Shown: piece after piece, positions 33,483 through 41,903 of the stretch
Layout: each line of letters begins with the position of its first letter
Numbering within the stretch: position 1 is the first letter of the stretch
NCBI GenBank assembly: GCA_005778355.1
Contig: SXON01000010.1
Span: forward strand, 1-55,313
From: Pseudomonadota bacterium
Lineage (GTDB): Bacteria > Myxococcota_A > UBA796 > SXON01
DNA: 55,313 bases
Direction: 5' to 3'
The notes under the pieces: generated by a model
Told to the model about the DNA's origin: nothing
The model's input: the letters and a program-made list of their open reading frames with translations, nothing else
Database searches by the model: none
Position numbers and translations under genes: made by a program

Positions 33483-34348
33483 GCTGGTTCTGGCTTTTCG
33501 CTTGCGACGCCGCCGTCGACACGGCCGGCGAGCGCTTGCTCTTGTCTGACGACGACGTCATCGCCATCTCGCTGACGCCGAGCTTCACGCCGCTCTACGT
33601 GGCCGCCAAGGCCGACGCGGTCTTCGAGTGGAGTGCGGTCACGACGGACTGGCTCGGCCAGCCATTCGATGCCGCCTCCGAGACCCAGACTGTCGAGTTC
33701 ATCCTCGGCAGCGCGCTCAGCGCCGAGGACCTCGCGCTCGCGCTGGTGCGCGACAATCTGACCCAGGAAATGGTGGCTCTGTACGGCTGGGAGGTGGATC
33801 ACGGTCCCTACCAGAGCGCGCAGGTCTCAGAGTTCGAGGACCACACCCCGCAGGTCCGGCCGAGCGATCTGGTGCCAGGCCAGCAATTCCTGCTCCTGCT
33901 CCGCGACGCGTCCGACACGATCCGACTCGCGATCCTGGTGGAGGGCAGCGAGTCAATCTCGGCCACCGGCGAGACCTACGCGATCACCGACGGCATGAGC
34001 ACGCTCGACGCGAGTGCGGCGCTCGACGCCGCGCCGGTATTGCTGGGCGATGGCGACCAGATCGACTGGCACCAGCTCACCGCTTCGAGCACCGGGGGCG
34101 CCTTCGATTCGGCCAACGTCACCTTCGTGGCCAGCGTGTCGCTCGCCGCCTCGGGTCGCATGGCCTGGAGCGACCTGGCGAGCACGCTGGCCAGTGCCGA
34201 CTCCGTTCCGACCGGGGGGGAGGTGAAGGTCGACACGCCGCTGCCCATCGCATCGGCCGCCGCCGGGGAGCGGTTCCTCGTGGCGCTCGACTGCGACAAC
34301 TGCGAGCCCATTTTCCCCACGGCGATTTTCATCGCGGAACGCGAGTAG
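33479..34348 (+). CDS. Hypothetical lipoprotein coupled to ASST-like paralog 2
   Basis: A 289-residue protein starting at GTG 33479, inside the GTGA overlap with the upstream gene. The start VSWFWLFACDAAVDTAGE has a lipobox (LFAC), which supports this start over longer ones. The body is beta-rich and acidic with no family I recognise. A Cys pair occurs in LDCDNCEP near the end. Position suggests it works with the sulfotransferase-like lipoprotein at the cell surface. The next gene's ATG follows its TAG without a gap. Confidence 0.75.
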   Translation: MSWFWLFACDAAVDTAGERLLLSDDDVIAISLTPSFTPLYVAAKADAVFEWSAVTTDWLGQPFDAASETQTVEFILGSALSAEDLALALVRDNLTQEMVALYGWEVDHGPYQSAQVSEFEDHTPQVRPSDLVPGQQFLLLLRDASDTIRLAILVEGSESISATGETYAITDGMSTLDASAALDAAPVLLGDGDQIDWHQLTASSTGGAFDSANVTFVASVSLAASGRMAWSDLASTLASADSVPTGGEVKVDTPLPIASAAAGERFLVALDCDNCEPIFPTAIFIAERE

Positions 34349-35368
34349 ATGGCACACCCGCTGTACCTTTCCTTGCCCGCAGTTCGGCTGCCGAGCACCC
34401 GGCGCACCAACGATGACATCGTCGCCCTGGTGCGCGAGAACTTCAAGGGCGACGATGCCCAGTGGCGTCGAGTCGAGCGCACCATGCGCTTTGTGTTCAA
34501 CACCTGTGGCACGCAGGTGCGCCACGTGCAGGTAGACGAGCGCTACGCCGCCGGCACGCACGCGAGCAACGTGGCGCGGGCCCTCTTGGACGAGCAGTCC
34601 GTCCCGGTCGACGCGATCGACAGCGTCACCTACTCGTCGATCGTGCGCGAGTACTTCGAGCCGAGCGTCGCGACCGAGATTGCCTGGCGCCTGGGCGTAG
34701 TCCAGGCGGCCTGCTACGACGTCGTCTCGGCTTGCGCGGGGCCGCTGGTGGCGATCGAGACGCTGCGTGGACGCGCGGCCATCGACCCGGGCTGGAACCA
34801 GGGGCTGGTGAGCACCGCGTCGTTGTCGGAAGGCTTCATCGGCTTCGACATCCAGAGCATCGCCGACCTCGACCAGCTCGCGGCCGGGCTCACCATCGGC
34901 AATGGCGCCACGGGTATGCTCGTGGGTCGCCGTCCCTACGCACGAGGCGGGCGTATCGTCGGCAGCTACTCCGAGGGCTACCCGCAGCACCATCCGCTAT
35001 GTCGGGCCCCGGTCTTCGGCGTATTCCGCTCGGCCGGGTCGGCGCTCTTCGCCCTGGCGGAGCTGGTCCCCGACCACGTGCGACGGGCGTGCGAGCGCTT
35101 CGGCTGGACGGTCGACGAGGTCGACGTCTTCGTGTCGCACCAGCCTTCGGACCGGATCCTACGCGAGGTCGCCCAGGCCCTGGGCGTCCCGGCGGCGCGC
35201 GTCCCGCAGCTCCACTCGATCTACGCCAACACCGAGGCGTCGGCCGTGCCGATCGCGTTGCGTCACCTCGTCGACGACGGCACCATCCAGCCCGGCATGA
35301 AGCTCCTGCTCAACTCCGCCGCCGCCGGTTTCACGCTCGCCAGCGTGGGCGTGGTCTGGGAAGGCTAG
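34349..35368 (+). CDS. 3-oxoacyl-ACP synthase III (FabH/KAS III-like) family enzyme
   Basis: A 339-residue thiolase-fold enzyme. The KAS III catalytic triad is visible: Cys 129 in VSACAGPLVAIE, His 264 in FVSHQPSDRI and Asn 294 in YANTEASAVPIAL. GDGATAM of FabH is replaced by GNGATGMLV. Divergence from housekeeping FabH and the absence of fab genes nearby suggest a specialised condensing enzyme (for example olefin, alkylresorcinol or beta-ketoacid formation); the substrate is unknown. It directly follows the TAG of the lipoprotein gene (TAGATG), so co-expression with the ASST-like operon is likely. It shares a CTAG stop with the next, opposite gene. Confidence 0.87.
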   Translation: MAHPLYLSLPAVRLPSTRRTNDDIVALVRENFKGDDAQWRRVERTMRFVFNTCGTQVRHVQVDERYAAGTHASNVARALLDEQSVPVDAIDSVTYSSIVREYFEPSVATEIAWRLGVVQAACYDVVSACAGPLVAIETLRGRAAIDPGWNQGLVSTASLSEGFIGFDIQSIADLDQLAAGLTIGNGATGMLVGRRPYARGGRIVGSYSEGYPQHHPLCRAPVFGVFRSAGSALFALAELVPDHVRRACERFGWTVDEVDVFVSHQPSDRILREVAQALGVPAARVPQLHSIYANTEASAVPIALRHLVDDGTIQPGMKLLLNSAAAGFTLASVGVVWEG

Positions 35369-36111
35369 AGCGCGAGCGGGTTTTCGGTCTGCCGTTGAGC
35401 GTTGAGGGCATCGAGCTCTGGCGCACTGAAAGGGTCGGCGCTCTGCTGCACGACGCCCTTGATGAAGGCGCGAATGGCGTCTTTCGCGGCCAGTCCAGCC
35501 TCAGTCTCGGTGCGGCTGTCCCAATACAGGAAAAGCGTGCGGCGCCGGTCGACCGCGGGCACGGCGGCATCGCCCCAGATGCGGTCCAGGTCGGCGGGAA
35601 TGTCCTTGTAGAGCCGCTGCGCGAGGTGCTGTCGCACGATGGCGTCGCTCAGCTTCTGCACCTCGGGACGGGTGGCGTCGACCACGTCTTCCCGCACTGT
35701 CTGCAGCTGGCGCGGTCCGAGCGCGCCGGTGCCGACCGACACGCACGCGGTCATCAGCGTGGGGATGCACCAGAGGTAGTTCAGCGGGCTGCCCTGGTTG
35801 GCGAAGCTGTGGCCCGGGGAGTGCACGCGGGGGGGCTGCCCCTTGAGCTGGATCCAGCCGTCGTTGTGGAGCCAGACCTGGGGCATGTAGGGCGTGTCGT
35901 TCTTGAAGACGGTGTACTCGCCGTCGCGCTCGTGGCGGACGTAGCCCTCGTCGCGCAGCTTGAGCACCAGCTCGTCGCGCGCGCGCAGCACCGCAGCCTC
36001 GCCGGTGACGATCACCGTCTCGTCGATCTCGTCGTCGCCCAGCTCGACGGGTACCGGCGGCGGCTCCGACGGGGCTTCCTGGGACCAGGCGAGCGCGAGC
36101 GTGATGATCAC
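35365..36111 (-). CDS. Secreted protein of unknown function
   Basis: A 248-residue protein with a short signal (MIITLALAWSQEA) followed by a Pro/acidic segment. DETVIVTGEAAVLRARDELVLKL may start the folded domain. PRVHSPGHSFANQGSPLNYLWCIPTLM suggests a hydrophobic hairpin or membrane-associated segment in the middle. I do not recognise the family. It lies 9 bp downstream of the APH-type kinase gene on the same strand, so they are probably co-transcribed. Confidence 0.7.
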   Translation of the reverse strand: MIITLALAWSQEAPSEPPPVPVELGDDEIDETVIVTGEAAVLRARDELVLKLRDEGYVRHERDGEYTVFKNDTPYMPQVWLHNDGWIQLKGQPPRVHSPGHSFANQGSPLNYLWCIPTLMTACVSVGTGALGPRQLQTVREDVVDATRPEVQKLSDAIVRQHLAQRLYKDIPADLDRIWGDAAVPAVDRRRTLFLYWDSRTETEAGLAAKDAIRAFIKGVVQQSADPFSAPELDALNAQRQTENPLAL

Positions 36112-36120
36112 GACCAGAAC

Positions 36121-37107
36121 CTATCCACCTAGGGCGCGCTCGATGTCACCCCGTTGTGACCGCGCGCTCCGCGCCAGGTTGAGCTGCCCCTGGGCGCGGA
36201 AAAGATTGTGCGCGGCTCGGGACGGGAACTTGGCCGCGTTCCAGCCGAAGTAGTTGTCCTCCACGACGTCGCGGCAGAACCGCGCCGCGAGCTCCAGGGC
36301 GATTCGCTCGACGGCGCCCCCGAGCGCGGCTCGGTCGTCGGCATCGAGCAGGCGCTCTGAGCGATAGCCGGCTGCGGCAGCGCCGAGTAGATCGAGGTCG
36401 AGGAAGGTGTCGGTGCCATCTTCACCGACGGGGTTGCACCAGCTGCGCCAGGCGTCGCCGAGCTCCACGTCGATGGGCTGTCGCGACAGGGTGTCGAGGT
36501 CGAGCAGGCACAACCCCTCGCCGTCGATCGAGAAGCGGAGGTTGGAGATTTTGAGGTCGCCGTGGGCGTGCCGGGTGGGCCCGTCGAGCCGCCCGGCCCA
36601 TGTGCGCCACAGCTCTAGGATCCCGTCAGCGACGGACCGGGCCTCGCCGCCTTTCACGGCCACGTCGAGTCGTTGCATGTGCAGCGCCGTGTCGTGCGCG
36701 CCGGGGCGAACGTGGTGGTAGTCCCAGTCGAGGTCGTCGACCGAGCGATGGAAGCGGGCCACGAGCGCCCCGGCGGTCCGTGCCCGTGCTGGGGAGTCCA
36801 CCCGATGCACAGTGAGGCCGGGGACGAAGTCCATCACGCGCCAGGCGGCGCCCTCCTCGTCGAGGGCGCAGAGCGCGCCCGCGTCGGTGCGGAGTAGCCG
36901 TGGCGTGGTCATGCCCCGGGCGGCGAGGTGCGCGGTGACGGCCTCGATGTCGTCGTGGACCTCGGGCCGAAACAGCGGGTTCACACGCTGCACCACGTAC
37001 ACTGGGGGCTCACCGGCCAAGAAGGTGCGGTTGATGAGCCCGGCATCGGCGCAGTCGCGGAGCGGGAGGCGACCAAGATCGCCCCACGACCGCAGCACGT
37101 CGATCAC
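36121..37107 (-). CDS. APH-family phosphotransferase (NahK-like small-molecule kinase)
   Basis: A 328-residue kinase-like protein. The N-lobe has VYVVQRVNPLFRPEVHDDIEAVTAHL. The catalytic loop is HGDLKISNLRF (182-192) and the metal-binding Asp is in LLDLDTLS (about 201-208). This matches aminoglycoside phosphotransferase-fold sugar or amino-sugar kinases; the QRVN..F and HGDLK.SN spacing recalls N-acetylhexosamine kinases. The substrate is not predictable from context. It lies 3 bp downstream of the small membrane protein gene on the same strand. Confidence 0.85.
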   Translation of the reverse strand: MIDVLRSWGDLGRLPLRDCADAGLINRTFLAGEPPVYVVQRVNPLFRPEVHDDIEAVTAHLAARGMTTPRLLRTDAGALCALDEEGAAWRVMDFVPGLTVHRVDSPARARTAGALVARFHRSVDDLDWDYHHVRPGAHDTALHMQRLDVAVKGGEARSVADGILELWRTWAGRLDGPTRHAHGDLKISNLRFSIDGEGLCLLDLDTLSRQPIDVELGDAWRSWCNPVGEDGTDTFLDLDLLGAAAAGYRSERLLDADDRAALGGAVERIALELAARFCRDVVEDNYFGWNAAKFPSRAAHNLFRAQGQLNLARSARSQRGDIERALGG

Positions 37108-37110
37108 ACG

Positions 37111-37362
37111 CTACTCGTAGGTCTCGCCGCCGCCGCGCGACATGCCCACCGCAAAGAGGATGATGCAGAGCGCGCCGCTCAGGCAGCAGCAGCCGCCGTT
37201 GAGGTACTGGATGTAGGCGCTGAAGGTGGCGAAGGTCGTGGCGAGGCCTGGGTCGGCCTCCACCAGCATCGTGGTGATGGTGCCCACGAGGGTGCCCGTC
37301 ATCAGGGTGAGGAGGAGGAACACGAGCGCGAGGCAACCAAAACAGCCAGCGGCGATCTTCAT
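37111..37362 (-). CDS. Small two-helix membrane protein
   Basis: An 83-residue protein starting at ATG 37362 with a CGGAG ribosome binding site. It has two hydrophobic segments (CFGCLALVFLLLTLMTGTLV, and LNGGCCCLSGALCIILFAVG, which carries a Cys triplet) and a short GGGETYE tail. No family is recognised. Upstream on the minus strand lie TTGCAA and TAGCAT separated by 16 nt, a plausible promoter. Confidence 0.7.
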   Translation of the reverse strand: MKIAAGCFGCLALVFLLLTLMTGTLVGTITTMLVEADPGLATTFATFSAYIQYLNGGCCCLSGALCIILFAVGMSRGGGETYE

Positions 37363-37388
37363 ACGGACTCCGGGGAACGCGGATGCTA

Positions 37389-37410
37389 TAACGGCGACAG
37401 TTCGTTGCAA
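37389..37410 (-). promoter_or_regulatory. Candidate promoter for the small membrane protein operon
   Basis: On the minus strand, TTGCAA is followed after 16 nt by TAGCAT, about 25 bp before ATG 37362. Confidence 0.4.
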
Positions 37411-37510
37411 GGGGGGCACGGGTGAAAAGCCCCGTGCGCGGCGTGGCTTGGGAAGCGGCGCGGCGGATCGCGCGTTAGTGCGCCCGCCCCATCCCCAAGG
37501 GAGACCCCGC

Positions 37511-38023
37511 ATGCTCCGCTACACCCTCGTTGCCGCCTTGATCCTTGCCTCTGGCTGCAAGAAGAAGCCTATTGACGAGCCCATCGTCGCCCCACCGCCG
37601 GTGGTCGACGAGAAGCCGAAGGTCAAGGAAGTGCCGCCGCCGGTGGTCGAGATGACCAAGAACTTCTCGCGCGTTTTCTTCGAGTTCGACAGCGCGGACC
37701 TCACCGCCGAGGGAAAGTCTGCGCTCGACGCGAACTCGAGCATCATGAGCCAGTACAGCGACATCCGCCTGGAGATCCAGGGCCACGCCGACGAGCGCGG
37801 CACCACCGAGTACAACCTCGCCCTCGGCCAGAAGCGCGCCGACGCCGTGGTGCGCTACCTGCTGCAGCGTGGTGTCAGCACCAGCCGCGTGAAGTCGGTG
37901 TCCTACGGCGAGGAGCGCCCCCTCGACGGCCGCGCCACGGAAACGGCCTGGGAGCAGAACCGTCGTGCGGAGTTCGTGGTCTCCTGGAGCGGCGACGCGC
38001 CGGTTCAGGGCACGTCCAACTAG
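37511..38023 (+). CDS. pal: Peptidoglycan-associated lipoprotein
   Basis: A 170-residue outer-membrane lipoprotein. ATG 37511 follows AAGGGAG and gives MLRYTLVAALILASGC (lipobox ASGC). After a Pro/Lys linker comes an OmpA-like domain: VFFEFDSADLTAEGKSALDAN, GHADERGTTEYNLALGQKRA, SYGEERPLDGRATETAWEQN and NRRAEFV. These match Pal closely, including the Asp and Arg that bind peptidoglycan. It is normally part of the Tol-Pal system, but tol genes are not adjacent here. Its TAG is in frame with the downstream tatD frame. Confidence 0.93.
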   Translation: MLRYTLVAALILASGCKKKPIDEPIVAPPPVVDEKPKVKEVPPPVVEMTKNFSRVFFEFDSADLTAEGKSALDANSSIMSQYSDIRLEIQGHADERGTTEYNLALGQKRADAVVRYLLQRGVSTSRVKSVSYGEERPLDGRATETAWEQNRRAEFVVSWSGDAPVQGTSN

Positions 38024-38035
38024 AGGGTTCGCTCC

Positions 38036-38740
38036 CTGATCGACACCCATGCCCACCTCGACGACGTCGCCTTCGACGGCGACCGCGACGAGGTGATGGC
38101 GCGGGCGCGCGCCTCCGGGGTGACCGGCTTCGTCGTGCCCGGGGTGCGGGCCGCTGGCTGGGAACGACTGCGCGCGTTGTCGCGACAGCACGGCTGGCGT
38201 TTCGCCCTCGGTACTCATCCTCACGCGCTGGTCGGGTCGCGTGCGGTGCCCGAGGACCTAGACGGTGCCTGCGCGATCGGGGAGTGTGGCCTCGACGGCG
38301 GTGTGCCCGTGGAGATGGACGAGCAGGCCCGGGTGCTCGACGCGCACCTCGGTGTCGCGCGTGACGCCGGCCTGCCGGTGATCCTGCACTGCTGGCGCGC
38401 GCACGACCGCCTGCCGGCCCTCCTCCGCCGGCATGGGACGGTGCGCGGCGTCCTGCACAGCTACTCGGGTGGCCCCGATCTGGTCGATGAATACGTGCGA
38501 CTAGGCCTCCACCTTTCCTTCGCGGGTGCCGTCACCCGGCCGAGCGCTCGCAAACCCCTTGCATCGCTCCTGGCGGTTCCTGCGGAGCGCATCCTCGTCG
38601 AGACCGACGCGCCGGACCAGTGTCCATCGCCCCGCCGGGGTCGCAACGAGCCGGCGTTCCTCGTCGACGTGGTGGCGGCGGTGGCGCGGGTGCGTGCCGA
38701 GGCGGATCTCGACGCCAACGCGCGCGCCCTGTTCGGCTAG
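38036..38740 (+). CDS. TatD-family metal-dependent hydrolase, CTG start likely
   Basis: A ~234-residue TIM-barrel hydrolase. The frame upstream of GTG 38093 encodes LIDTHAHLDDVAFDGDRDEV, which carries the family's HxH metal motif. No ATG, GTG or TTG precedes it in frame after the pal stop. CTG 38036 is therefore the best start; GTG 38093 would delete essential ligands. Other metal ligands are present: Glu in IGECGLDGG, His in VILHCWRAHD, His in VLHSYSGG and Asp in VETDAPDQCPSP. TatD proteins are DNA exonucleases or deacylases. The next gene's ATG directly follows the TAG. Confidence 0.85.
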   Translation: MIDTHAHLDDVAFDGDRDEVMARARASGVTGFVVPGVRAAGWERLRALSRQHGWRFALGTHPHALVGSRAVPEDLDGACAIGECGLDGGVPVEMDEQARVLDAHLGVARDAGLPVILHCWRAHDRLPALLRRHGTVRGVLHSYSGGPDLVDEYVRLGLHLSFAGAVTRPSARKPLASLLAVPAERILVETDAPDQCPSPRRGRNEPAFLVDVVAAVARVRAEADLDANARALFG

Positions 38741-39106
38741 ATGGCGCCGGTGCCCTGGACCGCTCTCTTCTCCGTGGCCCTCGGCGGCGCCGTCGGCTCC
38801 TCCCTCCGCTTCGCGGTGAGCGCGACCGTGGTGCAGTCGGGCCTCGCCGGCGCCTGGGCCACCCTCGTGGTCAACGTGGTGGGCAGTGGCCTCATGGGCG
38901 TGCTGGTGTCGCGACACCCCGACCCGGCGAGTTCACCGAGGCTCTTGCTCGGCGCAGGCCTGCTCGGGGGATTCACGACCTTCTCCGCCTTCAGCGCCGA
39001 GGTGGTGGCCCTCGGGCCGCGCCTTGGGACGATCTACACCGTCGCGAGTGTCGCCCTCGGGCTCGCCGCCTTTCTGCTCGGTCGTCACCTCGGGAGTACT
39101 GCTTGA
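38741..39106 (+). CDS. crcB: Fluoride channel Fluc/CrcB
   Basis: A 121-residue, four-helix membrane protein that forms dual-topology dimers and exports fluoride. Signatures: GGAVGSSLRFAVS (with the conserved Arg), TLVVNVVGSGLMGVL (Asn in the pore) and GLLGGFTTFSAFSAE (the Phe box and T/S track). The size is typical. I saw no crcB-type fluoride riboswitch upstream, since the gene starts directly after the tatD stop. Confidence 0.93.
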   Translation: MAPVPWTALFSVALGGAVGSSLRFAVSATVVQSGLAGAWATLVVNVVGSGLMGVLVSRHPDPASSPRLLLGAGLLGGFTTFSAFSAEVVALGPRLGTIYTVASVALGLAAFLLGRHLGSTA

Positions 39107-39996
39107 TCCTTATTTTCACCCTCGCCCTCGCGGCACCAGCCGCCGTCCAGTCGAGCTTCAACAGCGCGGATCGGGGCGACACCCTGGAACTGCGCTGGAC
39201 GTTTGAGGACGAGACCGGGAAGGCTCGGAGCGTGGAGGTGGCGCTCCCCGAGTCGAAGGTGGAGCGCGACAATGACATCCCGAAGAACTTTCCCGCGAAA
39301 GACGCGGCGCAGGCACAGGCCAAGGCCGTGCGCGAGTACGCGGACAGGCTCAGGGGCGTGGAGCTCAAGGTGAAGGCTTCCAAGAGCGGCACGCTCAGCA
39401 TGTCGGCGAGCGGGAAGGCGGGCAAGGTTGGCGACGCGCTGTCGGGGGCGAAGGCAGTCGCGGAGGCCGAGCTCGAGCGCTGGCTCGACAAACACCGGTA
39501 CACCCGGCTGCGCAACGACGCGATCATCCAGGACCACGCCCAGCTCGCGGCCGACTACGCCGACGAGGTGGCCCCATTGGCACAGGCCCTGGCGCAGGGC
39601 AGTCCCGACGCGCTCACCTACGTGGCGCGATCGCTGGCCTTCGTCCAGGCGATCCCCTACGAGAAGAAGAAGAACGGCGACTCCGCGGGCTACCGTCGCC
39701 CGCTGTCGGTGCTCGCGAAGAACAAGGGTGACTGCGACAGCAAAAGCACGCTCTTCCTCGCGCTGGTGCGCGCCGGGCACCCCGAGCTCGCGTCGACGGT
39801 GGTGTACGTGCCCAACCACGCCTTCGCGGGCGTGGCGCTCGAGCCCGAGGCCGGGGAGCGTGCCTTCACCCGCGACGACGTGCGCTACGTGGGGGTCGAG
39901 CCCGTGGGCCCCGCCAAGGCCCCCATCGGCGACGTGAGCGGCAAGGCCGGCTGGCACCTTTTCTGGGGCTCGGCCGAGGCGTACGCAGTCCCCTGA
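39103..39996 (+). CDS. Secreted transglutaminase-like protein
   Basis: A 297-residue protein. The start is TTG 39103 in a TTGA overlap with crcB, giving MILIFTLALAAPAAVQSSF, a good signal peptide. The C-terminal half has a transglutaminase/cysteine-protease-like triad: Cys in NKGDCDSKSTLFLALVR, His in YVPNHAFAGVAL and an acidic residue in YVGVEPVG. The N-terminal half is charged and helical (AQAQAKAVREYADRLRGVEL). It may act on proteins or peptidoglycan in the periplasm. It is last in the pal-tatD-crcB cluster. Confidence 0.8.
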   Translation: MILIFTLALAAPAAVQSSFNSADRGDTLELRWTFEDETGKARSVEVALPESKVERDNDIPKNFPAKDAAQAQAKAVREYADRLRGVELKVKASKSGTLSMSASGKAGKVGDALSGAKAVAEAELERWLDKHRYTRLRNDAIIQDHAQLAADYADEVAPLAQALAQGSPDALTYVARSLAFVQAIPYEKKKNGDSAGYRRPLSVLAKNKGDCDSKSTLFLALVRAGHPELASTVVYVPNHAFAGVALEPEAGERAFTRDDVRYVGVEPVGPAKAPIGDVSGKAGWHLFWGSAEAYAVP

Positions 39997-40043
39997 GCAG
40001 GGGGGCTCGAGGCGGTCCAGGGCGGTGCTCCCGTCAGGGCGGG

Positions 40044-40293
40044 CTGCGTCGTGAGCGATCACTCCTCGAACCGGAATCGTCGCAAGCGCAGGCACATCGA
40101 GTCGGCACGCGCTGGTTCCCGCCGAACCGTGCGCTGGGTGCGTCGGTCGCGACCAACGGGCGAAGCGGCCTTCTCGGCCGCCTCGCCGGGAGCGCTCGCG
40201 GAGACCGCTCCACTCTGACGTCCGCAGTGCCAGCTCACGCGCCCTCCGCTCACGACGACTCCACGTCAGCCAGCAGTTGCTTACGACGCCGCC
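40044..40293. repeat. Foldback (inverted-repeat) element B before motA
   Basis: In the 375-bp gap between 39996 and motA, a left arm (40044-40095) and a right arm (about 40240-40293) carry CGTCGYRAGC boxes in opposite orientation, related to element A at 14245-14473. The centre contains GGCGA-A-GCGGCC, loop TTCTC, GGCCGC-C-TCGCC (40159-40187), an 11-bp hairpin with one mismatch. Both elements also share TCGAGGCGGTC just outside the left arm. No gene is seen in 39997-40371. Confidence 0.65.
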
Positions 40294-40371
40294 GCTCTTG
40301 CCGGACCGTGGCCAGCTCGCGTCCGCTCAAGAACCCCCGCGCCGCGCCGATGGAGGGCCGGGAGCGTCTCC

Positions 40372-41142
40372 ATGGACCCGTCCGCCATCATCGCCATCGT
40401 CGTCGGCCTCGGATTCATCCTGGGCGGCAACGCCATGGAAGGCGGGCACTTCTCTTCGTTGGTCCAGCCCACGGCGCTCATGATTGTGCTCGGGGGCACG
40501 GTCGGCGCCACCTGGCTCGCCTCGCCGAACGCTGAGTTGAAGCTCGCCTTCAAGCTCTGCAAGCGCATCGTTTTTCCCGGCCACAGCGACCGGCAGAAGC
40601 TGCTCGACGACATGGTGAAGGTGAGCACCGTGGCCCGTCGCGAGGGCATGCTCGCGGTCGAGAACCTTCTCGGCGAAATTCCCGATCCCTTCCTGGTCCG
40701 CGGGCTGCGGATGCTGGTGGACGGCGCCTCGGCGGAGGACGTCAAGCGGGTGCTCGAGCCCGAGATGGAGCTCGACGAACATCACGGCACGCAGGCCGGC
40801 AAGGTGTTCGAGACGGCGGGCGGCTTCTGCCCCACCATCGGCATCCTCGGCGCCGTGCTCGGACTCATCCACGTGATGAGCAACCTCGCCGACCCGAGCG
40901 CGCTCGGCGCCGGTATCGCCGTGGCCTTCGTCGCGACGATCTACGGCGTGGGCTTCGCAAACCTGCTGTTCATCCCGATGGGGAGCCGCATCAAGAAGAT
41001 CGTCTCCACCGACGCGGAGACCCGCCAGATGGTGCTGCTTGGTCTGGTCGGCATCGCCGCCGGGGTGAACGCACGGCAGGTGGAGGAGATGCTCTCGGCG
41101 TTTACCCATGGCAACGGCCACGCCAAGAAGGAAGCGGCCTGA
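40372..41142 (+). CDS. motA: Flagellar-type motor stator protein MotA
   Basis: A 256-residue inner-membrane protein that forms proton or sodium channels with MotB. Four membrane segments are visible (residues ~5-22, ~32-50, ~150-172, ~180-200) with the conserved GGFCPTIGILGAVLGLIHVM and GIAVAFVATIYGVGFANLLF, and a cytoplasmic loop rich in charged residues (ARREGMLAVENLL) that meets the rotor. GGGAG-type sequence precedes the ATG. No other flagellar gene lies nearby. Confidence 0.92.
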   Translation: MDPSAIIAIVVGLGFILGGNAMEGGHFSSLVQPTALMIVLGGTVGATWLASPNAELKLAFKLCKRIVFPGHSDRQKLLDDMVKVSTVARREGMLAVENLLGEIPDPFLVRGLRMLVDGASAEDVKRVLEPEMELDEHHGTQAGKVFETAGGFCPTIGILGAVLGLIHVMSNLADPSALGAGIAVAFVATIYGVGFANLLFIPMGSRIKKIVSTDAETRQMVLLGLVGIAAGVNARQVEEMLSAFTHGNGHAKKEAA

Positions 41143-41879
41143 TGGCGCGGAAGAAACACGAGGAGCACGAGAATCACGAGCGATGGCTCGTGTCCTACGC
41201 CGACTTCATCACGCTCTTGTTCGCGTTCTTCACCGTGCTCTACGCCACGGCCTCTACCGACAAGGCCAAGCTCGACGCCGTGGTCGATGGGCTCACGGCG
41301 GCCTTCCAGGGTGGCATGCCCGTGGCGGTTTTCGACAGCGAGGTGAACGAGCGCGACGCCGGCCCCTCTCTCGACGAGTACAACCTCAACCTCAGCGCCC
41401 AGGCCGACCCGGTGCTGCGCACGCTCAAGATGCACCTCGACGGCTCCTTGTCCGACAACGTCGTGCAGATCGGTCTGCACAACCAGACGCTCACCGTGGA
41501 GCTACCGGAACGTTTGCTCTTCGCCCCTGGCTCGGCGGAGTTGCACCCAAGCGCCTTCGACACGCTCAGCCGCATCGCCGAGGCGCTCAAGGGCGAGGAG
41601 ATCGTCATCGACGTGAGCGGCCACGCCGATGGCGTGCCAATGACCGGCGGTCCCTTCGGCGACAACTGGGGCCTCGCGAGTGCCCGTGCTGTCGCGACCA
41701 CGCGGTTCCTGGAGAGCCGCGGCGTACCGCTCGGTCACCTCGTGGCCAGCGCCACGCTCACTCGGGCCACGAACCCGGAGGCGCGGGCGGTCACGCTACG
41801 GATACTGGCGAAGGGGCGGGTGCCGACGGCGGCGGTGCTCGACACCTTGTATGGCGACGAGCCCGCCACGATGCCGTAG
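41142..41879 (+). CDS. motB: Flagellar-type motor stator protein MotB
   Basis: A 245-residue partner of MotA, starting one nucleotide inside the motA stop (TGATG). The N-terminus has the single membrane helix with the ion-binding Asp 21 (VSYADFITLLFAFFTVLYA). The C-terminal OmpA-like domain (LFAPGSAELHPSAFDTLSRI, VSGHADGVPMTGGPFGDNWG, LASARAVATTRFLESRGVP) anchors the stator to peptidoglycan. Myxococcota also use MotAB-like stators outside flagella, so a flagellum is not implied. Confidence 0.92.
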   Translation: MARKKHEEHENHERWLVSYADFITLLFAFFTVLYATASTDKAKLDAVVDGLTAAFQGGMPVAVFDSEVNERDAGPSLDEYNLNLSAQADPVLRTLKMHLDGSLSDNVVQIGLHNQTLTVELPERLLFAPGSAELHPSAFDTLSRIAEALKGEEIVIDVSGHADGVPMTGGPFGDNWGLASARAVATTRFLESRGVPLGHLVASATLTRATNPEARAVTLRILAKGRVPTAAVLDTLYGDEPATMP

Positions 41880-41903
41880 GCAGGCGCCCCAGCCAAGCGC
41901 GGC

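Noticed and set aside
37226..37510. In-frame upstream extension of pal
   Set aside because: It crosses the opposite-strand small membrane protein gene and would bury the lipoprotein signal.
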